DNA of 64,000 nt from Flavobacterium sp. DG2-3 (GCF_030730925.1 NZ_JAVAMB010000003.1:248001-312000); one strand, 5' to 3'; positions 1 through 9,472 are shown, counted from the first letter of the stretch. Program-made: numbers and translations. The notes: a model not told the origin generated them from the sequence alone.

Positions 1-2373
1 AGATTCTTTCTCCAGATATAATCTTCTTTGCTCGATGGTTTCATAATACCTGTTCTTTCTGATCTTCAGCTTAATTCTAACTGAAATTAGATAAGCGCCA
101 AGTAATATGAGCATCAAATAAAACAAATAGGCCAAAAAGTGTCTGTACCATGGCGGCGATACGGTGAATTCAACTTCGGTAATATTCGATTCGATGCCAT
201 AGCTGTTTCGGGCCTTTAATTTCATTACATAATTACCTTCTCTTAAATTGGTGTATTCTTTTATGGCTGTAGACGACCATCCTCGCCAATTTTCTTCAAA
301 AGGCTCCAATTTATAGGAATACATTACATTATCCTGATTTTCGTAAGTTGGTGATGCAAAAGTAAATTTTACACGATTGTATTTGTACGGTATGCTGTAC
401 GAATCCAGTTTGTTGGCTAGATTGCCTGTTAAAATAGTATCTCCAGGGTTCGAAAAGCTCTCAATAAAAGCTTTTGGCTTTGTCATAAAAGTATTTGGAA
501 TGGTCGAGTTATAATGCGCCAAACGATCTGTTAATCCTATAAAAATGTTTTGAGGATCTATCGCGTTAACTGAGATATAATTGTTTACCAAATTTCCGGT
601 CAAGTTGGAGAATATCGCTTGTTTTTTGGTAAAAGTTCCATTTTTGTTTTTTACTAATACGCCAAGTGATTCGTTAAAAGCATACCATAAATTTCCTGTC
701 GGATCTTCGATTAATGTGTTTATGGTTGGGATTCCGTTAAATAAGTTTGTTATTTTTTTATCTTCAAAAAAAGCTTCCTGTTCTACAGAATATCTGTAAA
801 AATGATTTTTTACTTGAAAATAAACTTTTCCATTGATGTTTTGAAGACTATTTATTCCTTTATATTTTTCGGATATGTTGACGTGTTTTTTGATAAAATC
901 AAATCTTTGCAAATCTTCAGATAATTTTACCTGATATAAGAAAGGATTTTTTTTCAGCCATAAGTAATTAGCGTCTATTTCTACAGAAAAATTATTAGTC
1001 GTTTCATCAAATCCTTTTACCTGATGCAAATAGTCATATCCAGAGGCAGATCGTTTAAAAACTGAAAATCCGTTATAGCTTTCACCAATTATGTAATTTT
1101 CGTGGTCGGGTATTTTTTTAAATCCGAAATATCCTTTGTTGTCCAGTATTTTTGATACTCTGTTGTTTTCAATAATTAATGCCCCACTGTTACTGGCGCA
1201 TATTAATACATTATTTAAGACTTGAATGTTCCAAACTTGAGAAATCGTTCCTTCAACTCTTGTAAACGGACTGTCTTTAAAAGAGCTTCCCCAAGGGTGA
1301 TAAAATAGCCCTTGATTTGTGGCTACATAAAGATTTCCATTGTGAGTCGTAGAGGCATAGACTGTTCCTATATTATAACTGTAATCAAAATAAGAAAAAG
1401 GCGAATTTTCATTTATAAAAGTGATTCCGTTATCAAGTCCAAGCCAGATATTGCTTTTATTGTCGACAAAGGAAGCTAAAATGGTGTTATTTTGAATACC
1501 TTTTTGACGGTTTAAATGCTGGATTATTTTTCCGTTTAAATCACAGATAATGGCTCCGTCTAATACCGAATTGAGTATTATAAACTTATTTTTGATAATT
1601 GATCCCCCCAGCGAAGTGTTTTTCTTAATGAATTCATTAGCCTCTGTTGCCCAAGGTTTGATAACTCCGTTTTCTGAAACAAAAAGCCCTTTTTCTAAAG
1701 TTGCATATAATAATTTGTTGTTGGACAATGGGAAAAGGGACCATATTTCTTTATCGTTAAAAACAGTAGTGCCTTTTATTGCTGTAAGTTTTCTGTTTTT
1801 ATATTCAAGAACTCCTAAGGTTTTATCTTGAAAATAAAGGCGGTTGTTAACTAAAAATGAAAATTGAAATTTGTGAGGAGCGGTTAGCGTTGTAACTTTT
1901 TCATTTTTTAGAAAAAAGACCTTGCTGAATGATTGAAAGATAACCTCTCCATTGAAAATGTGAATTCTCCAGATTAAATTAATGTTTTCTTTGTCTATTG
2001 GGCTTAAAAGATTGTAAAGGGAATAGTATTTTAAAATTCCCTTTTCGTCATACTTAAAATATCCAAATTCGTTATTTCCGCCAACAAATATTCTTCCTAA
2101 AGCATCAATTTTTAAGCTTCTAATCTCCGATTTGTTGGGTAAGGAGTATTTATGCCAGTTTGAACCGTCAAATTGAATCAAACCGCTGTTGTTAGCAAAG
2201 TAGATATTGCCATTTTTATCCTGATCAATACTCCAGTTTTGAGTTCCACCTTTGTATTCAGATCTCTTATAATTTTTTATATCTGGAATTCCAATATTTT
2301 TTACCTGTGAAAAACCTTCTATTTGTAAGAATAACAATAAAATTAATGGTATAGATCTAACTATGGATTTCAT
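1..2373 (-). CDS. Propeller / Y_Y_Y-domain membrane sensor-regulator (partial, C-terminus beyond left edge)
   Basis: The minus frame is open from an ATG at 2373 to the window edge, giving 791 residues. The N-terminus MKSIVRSIPLILLLFLQIEGFSQ is read as a Sec signal. About 650 residues of WD/Reg_prop-like blades follow (repeats such as NWSIDQDKNGNIYFANNSG), then a Y_Y_Y-type beta domain near 690-750 and one membrane segment near 752-772. A charged helix (IKLKIRKNRYYETIEQ) runs to the edge. The layout is that of Bacteroidota PUL sensors: periplasmic ligand domain, membrane helix, cytoplasmic output. The output domain lies outside; relatives end in a LuxR-type HTH or a hybrid histidine kinase, and the short charged linker makes me lean to HTH (inference). 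It is divergent from the first susC and probably controls this locus. Confidence 0.5.
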   Translation of the reverse strand, partial: MKSIVRSIPLILLLFLQIEGFSQVKNIGIPDIKNYKRSEYKGGTQNWSIDQDKNGNIYFANNSGLIQFDGSNWHKYSLPNKSEIRSLKIDALGRIFVGGNNEFGYFKYDEKGILKYYSLYNLLSPIDKENINLIWRIHIFNGEVIFQSFSKVFFLKNEKVTTLTAPHKFQFSFLVNNRLYFQDKTLGVLEYKNRKLTAIKGTTVFNDKEIWSLFPLSNNKLLYATLEKGLFVSENGVIKPWATEANEFIKKNTSLGGSIIKNKFIILNSVLDGAIICDLNGKIIQHLNRQKGIQNNTILASFVDNKSNIWLGLDNGITFINENSPFSYFDYSYNIGTVYASTTHNGNLYVATNQGLFYHPWGSSFKDSPFTRVEGTISQVWNIQVLNNVLICASNSGALIIENNRVSKILDNKGYFGFKKIPDHENYIIGESYNGFSVFKRSASGYDYLHQVKGFDETTNNFSVEIDANYLWLKKNPFLYQVKLSEDLQRFDFIKKHVNISEKYKGINSLQNINGKVYFQVKNHFYRYSVEQEAFFEDKKITNLFNGIPTINTLIEDPTGNLWYAFNESLGVLVKNKNGTFTKKQAIFSNLTGNLVNNYISVNAIDPQNIFIGLTDRLAHYNSTIPNTFMTKPKAFIESFSNPGDTILTGNLANKLDSYSIPYKYNRVKFTFASPTYENQDNVMYSYKLEPFEENWRGWSSTAIKEYTNLREGNYVMKLKARNSYGIESNITEVEFTVSPPWYRHFLAYLFYLMLILLGAYLISVRIKLKIRKNRYYETIEQRRLYLEKES

Positions 2374-2585
2374 AAAATTTTAAATATATTTTTATTATAA
2401 ATGCGTTATTTTGACTTTATATTGTTGATTTTTTAATCGTTATAAAACTTATTTTTTGATTTTTTTTAAAATTATAACGTAATAGTTCTTGTTATGCGAA
2501 TGTAATATACGTTTTTTTTAATTAACATTTTTATAACAAAATTTTCTAAAAGTTAAATATCATTAAATCAATTAATTAAAAAATA

Positions 2586-2605
2586 AATGTTGTGGTTTTG
2601 TAGTG
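2586..2605 (+). repeat. Direct repeat, distal copy, susC1 promoter
   Basis: This 20-mer matches the best copy (9413-9432) at 15 of 20 positions, sharing the TGTG and TTTTGTA cores. It starts 132 bp before the susC1 ATG and 33 bp before the proximal copy. The same 132/33 geometry is seen at the second susC. Probable binding site for a locus activator (inference). Confidence 0.55.
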
Positions 2606-2618
2606 TGTTAAGATTTAG

Positions 2619-2638
2619 TTTGAAGTGTTTTTGTAAAG
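2619..2638 (+). repeat. Direct repeat, proximal copy, susC1 promoter
   Basis: The sequence tttgaagtgtttttgtaaag starts 99 bp before the susC1 ATG. It differs from the 9413-9432 copy at two positions, and that copy also starts exactly 99 bp before its ATG. The position, about 33 bp before the candidate -7 box, suits an activator site. Confidence 0.65.
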
Positions 2639-2670
2639 AATTTTAATCTCAGATTATTGAAATTTAACAT

Positions 2671-2678
2671 TATCATTG
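2671..2678 (+). promoter_or_regulatory. Candidate -7 box of susC1 and start of conserved leader
   Basis: TATCATTG resembles the Bacteroidota -7 consensus TAnnTTTG and starts 47 bp before the ATG. The second susC has TAGTATTG at the same distance. No clear TTG -33 box is present, as expected for an activator-dependent promoter. Downstream, 2683-2720 is identical to the leader of the second susC. Confidence 0.45.
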
Positions 2679-2717
2679 CATTAAATTACTAATTAATTAA
2701 CCAAAATTTTTAGAAAA

Positions 2718-5700
2718 ATGAAATTGACAAAATTATTTATTTTTTGTGTTTCGTCTTTACTGTTTTCTGTAGTCGCATTTGCTCAGGATGTGACCATAAA
2801 CGGAATCATTAATGACGACAGTGGATTACCCGTCCCAGGTGCGACGGTTTTAGTAAAGGGAACCAATAAGGCAACTGCATCTGACTTTGATGGGAAATTT
2901 CAGATTAGTGCTCCTTCTAATGGAACTTTAGTAATCAGTTTCGTTGGTTTTGAAACTGTAAATGAGGTAATAGGAGGAAGAACCAAGCTTACTATTGCTC
3001 TTAAAGCAGTATCTCAAAGTTTAAATGAGGTTGTGGTTATCGGTTACGGTACACAAAAGAAAGCTTTGATTACTGGTGCTTCTACAAACTTAAAAGGAGA
3101 GACGCTACAAGAATTGAATACAGGTTCTGCAATGGAGGCACTTCAAGGAATTGCACCAGGGATTAGTATTACAAGAAACAGCGGTGCACCAGGTGCGGGT
3201 ACAAAAGTTGTTATCCGTGGTATCGGTACCATCGGATCCTCAAATCCATTGTATATTGTTGATGGTGTTGCTGTTGGAGATATAGATTATTTGAGCCCTT
3301 CAGATATTGAATCTATAGACGTTCTTAAAGATGCGGCTTCTGCAGCAATCTATGGTTCTAGGGCTGCAAACGGGGTTGTTTTGGTGACTACTGTTAAAGG
3401 ACGTAAAGGCAAACCAGCAAGAATTTCGTATGATTCTTATTTTGGAATTCAGAATATTTATAAAAACCTTGATCCTCTTAACGCTCAAGAGTACATGTAT
3501 ATCATGGATGAAGGAAGGGTTAATGACGGACTTGCGCCAAACGACTGGAAAACAATGTTAACTAGTAATGACTGGTTAGAGAGAAATTATCCAGGAGCAG
3601 GAACTCAGCTTGGTAACGAAATCTGGGACAAACTGCAAAAAGGATGGACAGGAACGAATTGGATAAATGAAATGTCTAAAAAAGACGCTCCTATTGTAAA
3701 TCATTCGATTAATATTACTGGAGGAAGCGAAGATATTACGTATTCATTTGGGGTTTCTTATTTTGATCAAGATGGTATTATTGGCGGTAATATCGTAGAT
3801 GCTGGATTTAAAAGATTAACTACAAGGCTGAATACGCAAATGGTTTTGAAGAAAAATGAAAGCCATAATATTATCACTATTGGAGAAAATTTAACGTATA
3901 CTAATATTCAAAAAAGAGATGTTTCTTCCGGTAATATTTACGGAAACGATTTGCATAATGCTCTTACACAAAACCCATTACAACCAGCGTATTGGCAGAC
4001 AGCAATTGATAGAAATATTAACGAATACGGATTTACTCCAACTTTAGATGGTTTAAATACAAACCAAACAAATCCTTTGGCGGTAATGTATTACAGAAGT
4101 AATTACAACTATCCAAAAGATCATAAAATTATTGGTAATGTATTTCTAGAGGTTGAACCAATTTCTAATTTAAGATTTAAAACGGTGTACGGAATCGATT
4201 CATGGTTTGGTTATAACAGAACTATGAACCCAACATACCATTTAGGAGTACTTTATAATGATGCAGTTGACGGTGCAACACAATCTCAGTATTTTGGAGC
4301 AAACTCAACTTGGACAAATACTCTTGCCTATCAAAAACAAATTGGTAATCATAATATTAATGCAGTAATTGGAACTGAATTATGGCAAAGAATTGTTGAA
4401 AATAATGTTTATGGCTCAAGAAACGGTTTGCTGTTTCCAAATGATCCAAAATATGCTTATTTAGATAATACTAAGAGTCCAGGTTCTATTGCAGATATTA
4501 ATACAACTGGTTTTGATAAAGCTGCTGGTGGAGGTGCTATTATGTCGTACTTTGCGCGTGCTCAGTATGATTATAAGGAGAAATACCTTCTTTCTGCGGT
4601 AATACGCCGTGACGGATCTTCAAACTTTGGTGATGGTTACAAATATGGGAATTTCCCTTCTGTATCTGCAGGTTGGGTTGTTACTAAAGAAGATTTTATG
4701 GCTGGTGCTTCAAAATACCTTGATTTCTTGAAGTTAAGAGCAAGCTGGGGACAAAATGGTAATCAGTATACAGATTATGCTTTCTATTATTCATCTAATA
4801 TCAAATATGCTTTCCCAGGTTACTTTTTTGGAGATACTAAACCGGTATCTGGACAGACTGCTTATCCTGCAAAAGTGACTAATCCAAGTGTTACTTGGGA
4901 AACTTCTGAGCAGTTGGATTTAGGGCTTGATGCAAGTTTGTTTAATTCAAGGTTAGGAATAACACTTGACTGGTACAAAAAAACAACTAGAGATTGGTTA
5001 GTACTAGCTGAATTGCCTGGAACTGCAGGTGCTGATTATCCATATATTAATGGTGGAGATATTGAAAACAAGGGAGTTGAGTTTTCTGTAAGCTGGAAAG
5101 ATAAAGTAGGAGATTTCAAATATGGTCTAACAGTAAGCGGTGCTTTCAACAAAAATGAAGTTACAAAAATTGCCAACAGTAATGGTATAATTAATGGGCC
5201 TGCCCACGTGTTGTCTCAAGGAACATCTGAAATTTCAAGAGCGCAAGTAGGGTATCCAATTGGTGCTTTCTATGGTTTTAAAACTGCGGGAATTTTGCAG
5301 AATCAACAAGAAGTTGATGCTTACGTAGGTCCTAATGGTCAGCCTTATTTTAATGATCAGCGTCCTGGAGATGTTCGTTTTGTTGATCAGAATAACGATG
5401 GGGTAATTGATGAAAAAGATAAAGTGATTTTAGGAGACCCGAATGCAAACTTTCAATTAGGTATTCAATTAAATTTCGAATACAAAAATATTTACTTGAA
5501 CTCTACGTTGGCAGGAAAATATGGAATGCAGGTAATGCAATCATACAGATCTTTTGCTGATAGCCCAAAACAAAATTATACTTCAGATGTTTTTGATCGC
5601 TGGCATGGAGAAGGAACTTCAAACAAAATGCCTCGTTTAAGCTCTGTGTCAAACAGAAACACCAATTATATCTCTGACATCTACATGCAGAATGCAGATT

Positions 5701-5948
5701 ATTTGAGAATTAACAATTTAACTCTAGGGTATAACTTTAATGAATTATTAAAAGATATTAAGTTTATCTCGAATCTTAAATTCTATGTAGCTGTAAATAA
5801 CTTATACACATTTACAAAATATGATGGTATGGATCCAGAGGTACGTTGGTCGGGAGATAATAATACAACTCCATGGGCTTCGGGAATAGATCTTGGTCTA
5901 TATCCGCAATCTAGAACGGTAATGTTTGGATTAAGTGCAGATTTTTAA
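2718..5948 (+). CDS. SusC/RagA-type TonB-dependent outer-membrane transporter (module 1)
   Basis: This 1076-residue protein imports oligosaccharides across the outer membrane with its SusD partner, powered by TonB. A signal peptide (residues 1-22, ending VVAFA) leads into a carboxypeptidase-regulatory-like domain (about 24-97; GLPVPGATVLVKGTN, SDFDGKFQI). Then comes the SusC hallmark LNEVVVIGYGTQKK, the plug (IRGIGTIGSSNPLYIVDGV; LKDAASAAIYGSRAANGVV) and the beta-barrel. Length is usual for the family. The start is fixed by the signal peptide and by leader identity with the other susC. susD follows after 16 bp. The glucan substrate is inferred from the downstream glycosidases. Confidence 0.95.
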   Translation: MKLTKLFIFCVSSLLFSVVAFAQDVTINGIINDDSGLPVPGATVLVKGTNKATASDFDGKFQISAPSNGTLVISFVGFETVNEVIGGRTKLTIALKAVSQSLNEVVVIGYGTQKKALITGASTNLKGETLQELNTGSAMEALQGIAPGISITRNSGAPGAGTKVVIRGIGTIGSSNPLYIVDGVAVGDIDYLSPSDIESIDVLKDAASAAIYGSRAANGVVLVTTVKGRKGKPARISYDSYFGIQNIYKNLDPLNAQEYMYIMDEGRVNDGLAPNDWKTMLTSNDWLERNYPGAGTQLGNEIWDKLQKGWTGTNWINEMSKKDAPIVNHSINITGGSEDITYSFGVSYFDQDGIIGGNIVDAGFKRLTTRLNTQMVLKKNESHNIITIGENLTYTNIQKRDVSSGNIYGNDLHNALTQNPLQPAYWQTAIDRNINEYGFTPTLDGLNTNQTNPLAVMYYRSNYNYPKDHKIIGNVFLEVEPISNLRFKTVYGIDSWFGYNRTMNPTYHLGVLYNDAVDGATQSQYFGANSTWTNTLAYQKQIGNHNINAVIGTELWQRIVENNVYGSRNGLLFPNDPKYAYLDNTKSPGSIADINTTGFDKAAGGGAIMSYFARAQYDYKEKYLLSAVIRRDGSSNFGDGYKYGNFPSVSAGWVVTKEDFMAGASKYLDFLKLRASWGQNGNQYTDYAFYYSSNIKYAFPGYFFGDTKPVSGQTAYPAKVTNPSVTWETSEQLDLGLDASLFNSRLGITLDWYKKTTRDWLVLAELPGTAGADYPYINGGDIENKGVEFSVSWKDKVGDFKYGLTVSGAFNKNEVTKIANSNGIINGPAHVLSQGTSEISRAQVGYPIGAFYGFKTAGILQNQQEVDAYVGPNGQPYFNDQRPGDVRFVDQNNDGVIDEKDKVILGDPNANFQLGIQLNFEYKNIYLNSTLAGKYGMQVMQSYRSFADSPKQNYTSDVFDRWHGEGTSNKMPRLSSVSNRNTNYISDIYMQNADYLRINNLTLGYNFNELLKDIKFISNLKFYVAVNNLYTFTKYDGMDPEVRWSGDNNTTPWASGIDLGLYPQSRTVMFGLSADF

Positions 5949-5964
5949 TATTAAAATATTGACA

Positions 5965-7677
5965 ATGAAAAAATTAAGATATATAATAGCAATTTCAGCA
6001 ATTTTTGCAGTATCGAGCTGTGATGATTATCTGGATACGGAGAACTTATCAGAAAAGAGTTTAGAAAATTTTTACAAAACTCCAACTGATATAAACGAAG
6101 CAATGGCAGGTGTTTATAATGCCATTTATACAGCAAATGTACATAGTGAAGAGCAAGTTGCAGCCAATTTGATGGATAATATGATGCTAGGAGGTGGAGG
6201 TCCTGATGATAAATCGGCAAAATGGGTAGACAATTTTGAAGATCCAGCTGAAGATACCTATCGTGACATGTGGAAGCAATCTTATAACGGGATTGCTAGA
6301 GCAAATGCCATTATAGAAAAAATTCCATTGGCAGATTTTTCTAAGGATTTTAATACCCCACAAGAAGCAGAAGAGTTTAAAAAACAAGCACTTGGTGAAG
6401 CTTTGTTTATGAGAGCTTTCTTTTACTTCAGATTAGCCAAATTTTTTGGGGGAGTGCCAATGATTACAACTTATGGTGGTGATAGGTTAGTGCCAAGAGC
6501 AACTTATACAGAAACATTTGCACAAATAGCTGCAGACTTAAAACTGGCTATTGAAACAATGCCTGCTACGCCGTTTACAAGCATTCCAACTTCTAGATAT
6601 GGTCATGCTAATAAATGGGTTGCAGAAGCTTATTTAGGTCGTGTATTTTTATTTTATACGGGATACATGAGTAATATGGAAAAACAGGCAACTACAGATT
6701 TACCTCTTGCAGGAGGCGGTTCTCTGACAGGAGCTCAAGTTGCTACTTATTTAGACGATTGTATCAATAATAGCGGATACAAATTAGCAACTGATTTTAG
6801 AAATCTTTGGCCGTACTCTTATATAAATAAAAGTGCTAAAAGTAATACTGTATTACCTTGGGCAGCTGCAGAGGGCTTGTCATGGGTAGGTCAAGACGGT
6901 ATTACGCCAACATTTGGAACAGGAAACTTTGAAACAATGTTTATGCAAAGATTCTCTTTCGGTGACTGGGGCTGGACAAACGGTAATATTTACACAAACA
7001 GACTTGCTTTGTTTAATTCTTTACGTGGTAATTCATTAGTTCCTTTTGGAGAGGGCTGGGGATGGTGTACTGTAAATCCAAAATTATACAGTGGCTGGGA
7101 TGATGCAGACCCAAGAAAAAGAGGTTCTATACTTGAAGTGGGTAGAGCAGATCAAGGAACAGCTGGTTATGCGGCTGATAAAGGCGATCATGAAACAGGA
7201 TATGTTAATAAAAAATATACTTCGCTTCAGCACGATAATGGCAAAGGATCAAATGTAGGTATGTTTGTTCAGATGTATGCTTGGGCAAATACAGACATGC
7301 AGTTAATGCATGCTCAAGATTTTATTTTGATGCGTTTTGCAGATGTATTATTAATGCATTCAGAAATTACTAAAACTGCAGACGGTATGAATGCTGTAAG
7401 AAGAAGAGCAGGTAATTTGCCACCTGTAGCATACTCACTTGAAAATATTAAAGCAGAGCGTCTGCACGAATTAGCTTTTGAAGGGTTACACTGGTTCGAT
7501 TTAGTACGTTGGGGAGATGTTGATACAGCATTTAATGATGTAATTCAAGTTAGAAACTCAGGTGTTGACGCTAATTATAGTGTAAAATACAGAACTGAAA
7601 CTAAAGGTTTAGTTCCGATTCCCGAAACTGAAATTAGACTTTTAAATGGAGTTTACAATCAAAATCCAGGGTGGTAA
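5965..7677 (+). CDS. SusD/RagB-type glycan-binding lipoprotein (module 1)
   Basis: This 570-residue surface lipoprotein binds glycan and caps the SusC barrel. I chose the ATG at 5965 because it gives a clean lipoprotein signal (MKKLRYIIAISAIFAVSSC, lipid Cys 19); an upstream in-frame start at 5935 would overlap susC and add a useless n-region. Family marks are the N-terminal SusD-like helices (DYLDTENLSEKSLENFYKT, EALFMRAFFYFRLAKFFGG) and the C-terminal signature RLHELAFEGLHWFDLVRWGD, ending PIPETEIRLLNGVYNQNPGW. It lies 16 bp after susC and 28 bp before the third gene of the module. Confidence 0.95.
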   Translation: MKKLRYIIAISAIFAVSSCDDYLDTENLSEKSLENFYKTPTDINEAMAGVYNAIYTANVHSEEQVAANLMDNMMLGGGGPDDKSAKWVDNFEDPAEDTYRDMWKQSYNGIARANAIIEKIPLADFSKDFNTPQEAEEFKKQALGEALFMRAFFYFRLAKFFGGVPMITTYGGDRLVPRATYTETFAQIAADLKLAIETMPATPFTSIPTSRYGHANKWVAEAYLGRVFLFYTGYMSNMEKQATTDLPLAGGGSLTGAQVATYLDDCINNSGYKLATDFRNLWPYSYINKSAKSNTVLPWAAAEGLSWVGQDGITPTFGTGNFETMFMQRFSFGDWGWTNGNIYTNRLALFNSLRGNSLVPFGEGWGWCTVNPKLYSGWDDADPRKRGSILEVGRADQGTAGYAADKGDHETGYVNKKYTSLQHDNGKGSNVGMFVQMYAWANTDMQLMHAQDFILMRFADVLLMHSEITKTADGMNAVRRRAGNLPPVAYSLENIKAERLHELAFEGLHWFDLVRWGDVDTAFNDVIQVRNSGVDANYSVKYRTETKGLVPIPETEIRLLNGVYNQNPGW

Positions 7678-7705
7678 TATTTATTAACTATTAATAATTA
7701 GAAAG

Positions 7706-8503
7706 ATGAAGATTCATAATATAAAATATTTACTAATTGCTGCCTTCATGCTGGTCATTTCAGCATGTGATCCAATTGTAGACGAACAGCATTTAGAAAA
7801 TTCCACAGATGTTGCTGGAGTTCAATTAACTTCTGCGCAAAGCCCAGCGGGAGGAAATAAAATTACCTTAAGTATGAATACCCCTGGCGTTACAGGCTAT
7901 TGGGATTATAATTTAGGAAAAGCTCTTACTAACGAAGTAACTATTGTTTATCCAATTCCTGGTAAGTCTACATTTACTTTTGTGGGGACTTTAGGAGGTG
8001 AGTTTTTTACTAAAACAATTGATGTGCAGGTGGATAGACTTGATACTCCATTGGAGCAAGATTGGTACGATTTAGTTAGTCCTAACACTGCGGCAGGTAA
8101 AACATGGGTTTTTGATGGTGTTGGCGGTGACGGAGGCTTCTGGTGGTTTATGTCTCCTCCAGATAATCCAGACAGTGCAATGTCGGCTTGGTGGAATGCA
8201 GGAGGCTCTGGAGACAGTGTTCCTGCAGATGTTGCAGGTAAGATGCACTTTGATTTAAATGCGGGAGCAAATTATACTCATTATCAAACCGCTTCTGCAG
8301 CAGCTGAAAAAGGAAGTTTTGTTCTGGACATTGCTAATAAAAAGCTATACATTACCAATTCAAAAATTTTAGGGTATGAGGCTGGAAATGCAGCTAACGA
8401 GTACAATATTATTACGCTTACGGAAGATAAATTAGTGCTGTACGTACCAAGAAGTTTAAAAGATCCTGGAACAGGTTGGACATTCGTGTACAAACCTCAA
8501 TAA
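7706..8503 (+). CDS. Surface lipoprotein of SusE/SGBP position (module 1)
   Basis: This 265-residue protein has lipoprotein signal MKIHNIKYLLIAAFMLVISAC (Cys 21). Residues about 35-115 read as a PKD/Ig-like beta domain (NKITLSMNTPGVTGYWDYN). The C-terminal half (TWVFDGVGGDGGFWWFMSPP) is rich in Trp and Gly and looks like a beta-sandwich; exposed aromatics suggest glycan contact. I do not recognise a named family. Its place as third gene after susC-susD is where surface glycan-binding proteins sit, so that role is inferred. A strong terminator follows. Confidence 0.8.
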   Translation: MKIHNIKYLLIAAFMLVISACDPIVDEQHLENSTDVAGVQLTSAQSPAGGNKITLSMNTPGVTGYWDYNLGKALTNEVTIVYPIPGKSTFTFVGTLGGEFFTKTIDVQVDRLDTPLEQDWYDLVSPNTAAGKTWVFDGVGGDGGFWWFMSPPDNPDSAMSAWWNAGGSGDSVPADVAGKMHFDLNAGANYTHYQTASAAAEKGSFVLDIANKKLYITNSKILGYEAGNAANEYNIITLTEDKLVLYVPRSLKDPGTGWTFVYKPQ

Positions 8504-8522
8504 TAATATTTTGTGTTAGTTA

Positions 8523-8562
8523 TTTCGAAAAAGGAAGCCTGAAAATTTCCTTTTTCGAATTT
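8523..8562 (+). terminator. Hairpin after module 1
   Basis: Inverted arms ttcgaaaaaggaa (8524-8536) and ttcctttttcgaa (8547-8559) form a 13-bp stem about 20 bp after the lipoprotein stop. Confidence 0.6.
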
Positions 8563-8644
8563 CAAACCCTCTATGCTTCATTCTTGTGAAGTGTATTTTT
8601 AAGAGTTAAACTATGGTTAGTTTAAGTTAAGTTTATTGCCTGGG

Positions 8645-8678
8645 TAGCCCATAATTTCGATTATGGGCTATTTTTTTT
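8645..8678 (+). terminator. Intrinsic terminator of module 1
   Basis: Arms tagcccataa (8645-8654) and ttatgggcta (8661-8670) form a perfect 10-bp stem followed by eight T. Almost the same stem closes module 2 at 15091-15125. Confidence 0.85.
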
Positions 8679-8730
8679 GCTTTATGTTTTCATACTACAC
8701 TTGAGCTAGAATAATAAAAGAGAAAATGAA

Positions 8731-9016
8731 TTAAATAGCTAATAAACGCTTCTTTTTATTTGATTTGCTGACCATATTTTGAAAGATTGCCCGAATGTAT
8801 TCATTTAGACTAGTATTGTTAGGTTTAAAGGCAATTTTTAAACGATTATTGGGCTCTTTATGAGTCTTTTAAGTCTTTCTTTTTCCATTTATCTCCATCA
8901 GTAAGAATTTTCAAAAACATTTCTTTAAGCATGGCTAAGTTTTGAGCTAAAAATTAGGCTTCAAAAGAACGATTTCGTGGTTATGTCTTATAAATGGCGA
9001 TTTTTTGATTTTTCAT
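8731..9016 (-). pseudogene. Decayed small gene between the two SusCD modules
   Basis: Read on the minus strand from an ATG at 9016, the frame gives MKNQKIAIYKT, a stop, PRNRSFEA, a stop, then FLAQNLAMLKEMFLKILTDG and on to KDS with a stop near 8858. After a one-frame shift the text continues PNNRLKIAFKPNNTSLNEYI to KKKRLLAI and a stop at 8731-8733. The composition is protein-like across the breaks, so this reads as about 95 codons with two in-frame stops and one frameshift. I do not recognise the family. It could instead be chance open frame in AT-rich DNA. Confidence 0.35.
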
Positions 9017-9379
9017 GATGTTATTTTCTCTAAAAAAGCCTCCTTGATAACGTTTAAAAGAAAGTAAAATCTTACTATATTTTTAAAAATAAGTTTTTTC
9101 TTTCAATAAAAATTATTGTCAATAATGTAAAAAAAGTAGGGTAAAAATATCATATTCTTTATTTTTTTGACTTTATAAAAAAAGATGGTTTTTCATTTGT
9201 AATTCTTTATATAGTAGCTATTTACGATTGCCGATAGGTACTATCACGTTGTAGTTTTAACAACTTTTAGCAATTATTTATTCAAAAAATAATGTGTAGT
9301 GTTATTTTTTAAAATTAACTTTTCTTTAGTACTATTTTTTTATTTAATAAATATGTAAATATCAAATTATTACATTTTT

Positions 9380-9399
9380 TTTGATGTGTTTTTATAATA
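9380..9399 (+). repeat. Direct repeat, distal copy, susC2 promoter
   Basis: The sequence tttgatgtgtttttataata matches the proximal copy at 18 of 20 positions. It lies 33 bp upstream of it and 132 bp before the ATG, the same geometry as at susC1. Confidence 0.65.
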
Positions 9400-9412
9400 T
9401 TATTTTTTTGTT

Positions 9413-9432
9413 TTTGATGTGTTTTTGTAATG
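9413..9432 (+). repeat. Direct repeat, proximal copy, susC2 promoter
   Basis: The sequence tttgatgtgtttttgtaatg starts exactly 99 bp before the susC2 ATG. It is the best copy of the element and the reference for comparing the other three. Likely activator site (inference). Confidence 0.65.
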
Positions 9433-9464
9433 ACTTTTAGATATGAAAAGTAAAATTTTAGTTT

Positions 9465-9472
9465 TAGTATTG
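9465..9472 (+). promoter_or_regulatory. Candidate -7 box of susC2
   Basis: TAGTATTG starts 47 bp before the ATG, the same distance as TATCATTG at susC1. A TTTTA block 30 bp upstream is also shared between the two promoters. Confidence 0.45.

Larger units (their letters stand above)
2374..2717. promoter_or_regulatory. Divergent intergenic control region of the glucan locus
   Basis: These 344 very AT-rich bases separate the sensor from the first susC. They hold two 20-bp direct repeats (2586-2605, 2619-2638), a TAnnATTG -7-like box at 2671-2678 and a 5' leader shared with the second susC. No open frame of note was seen. Confidence 0.7.

Noticed and set aside
1..2373. Several short plus-strand open frames in the left 2.4 kb
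   Set aside because: They are shadows of the continuous minus-strand sensor frame.
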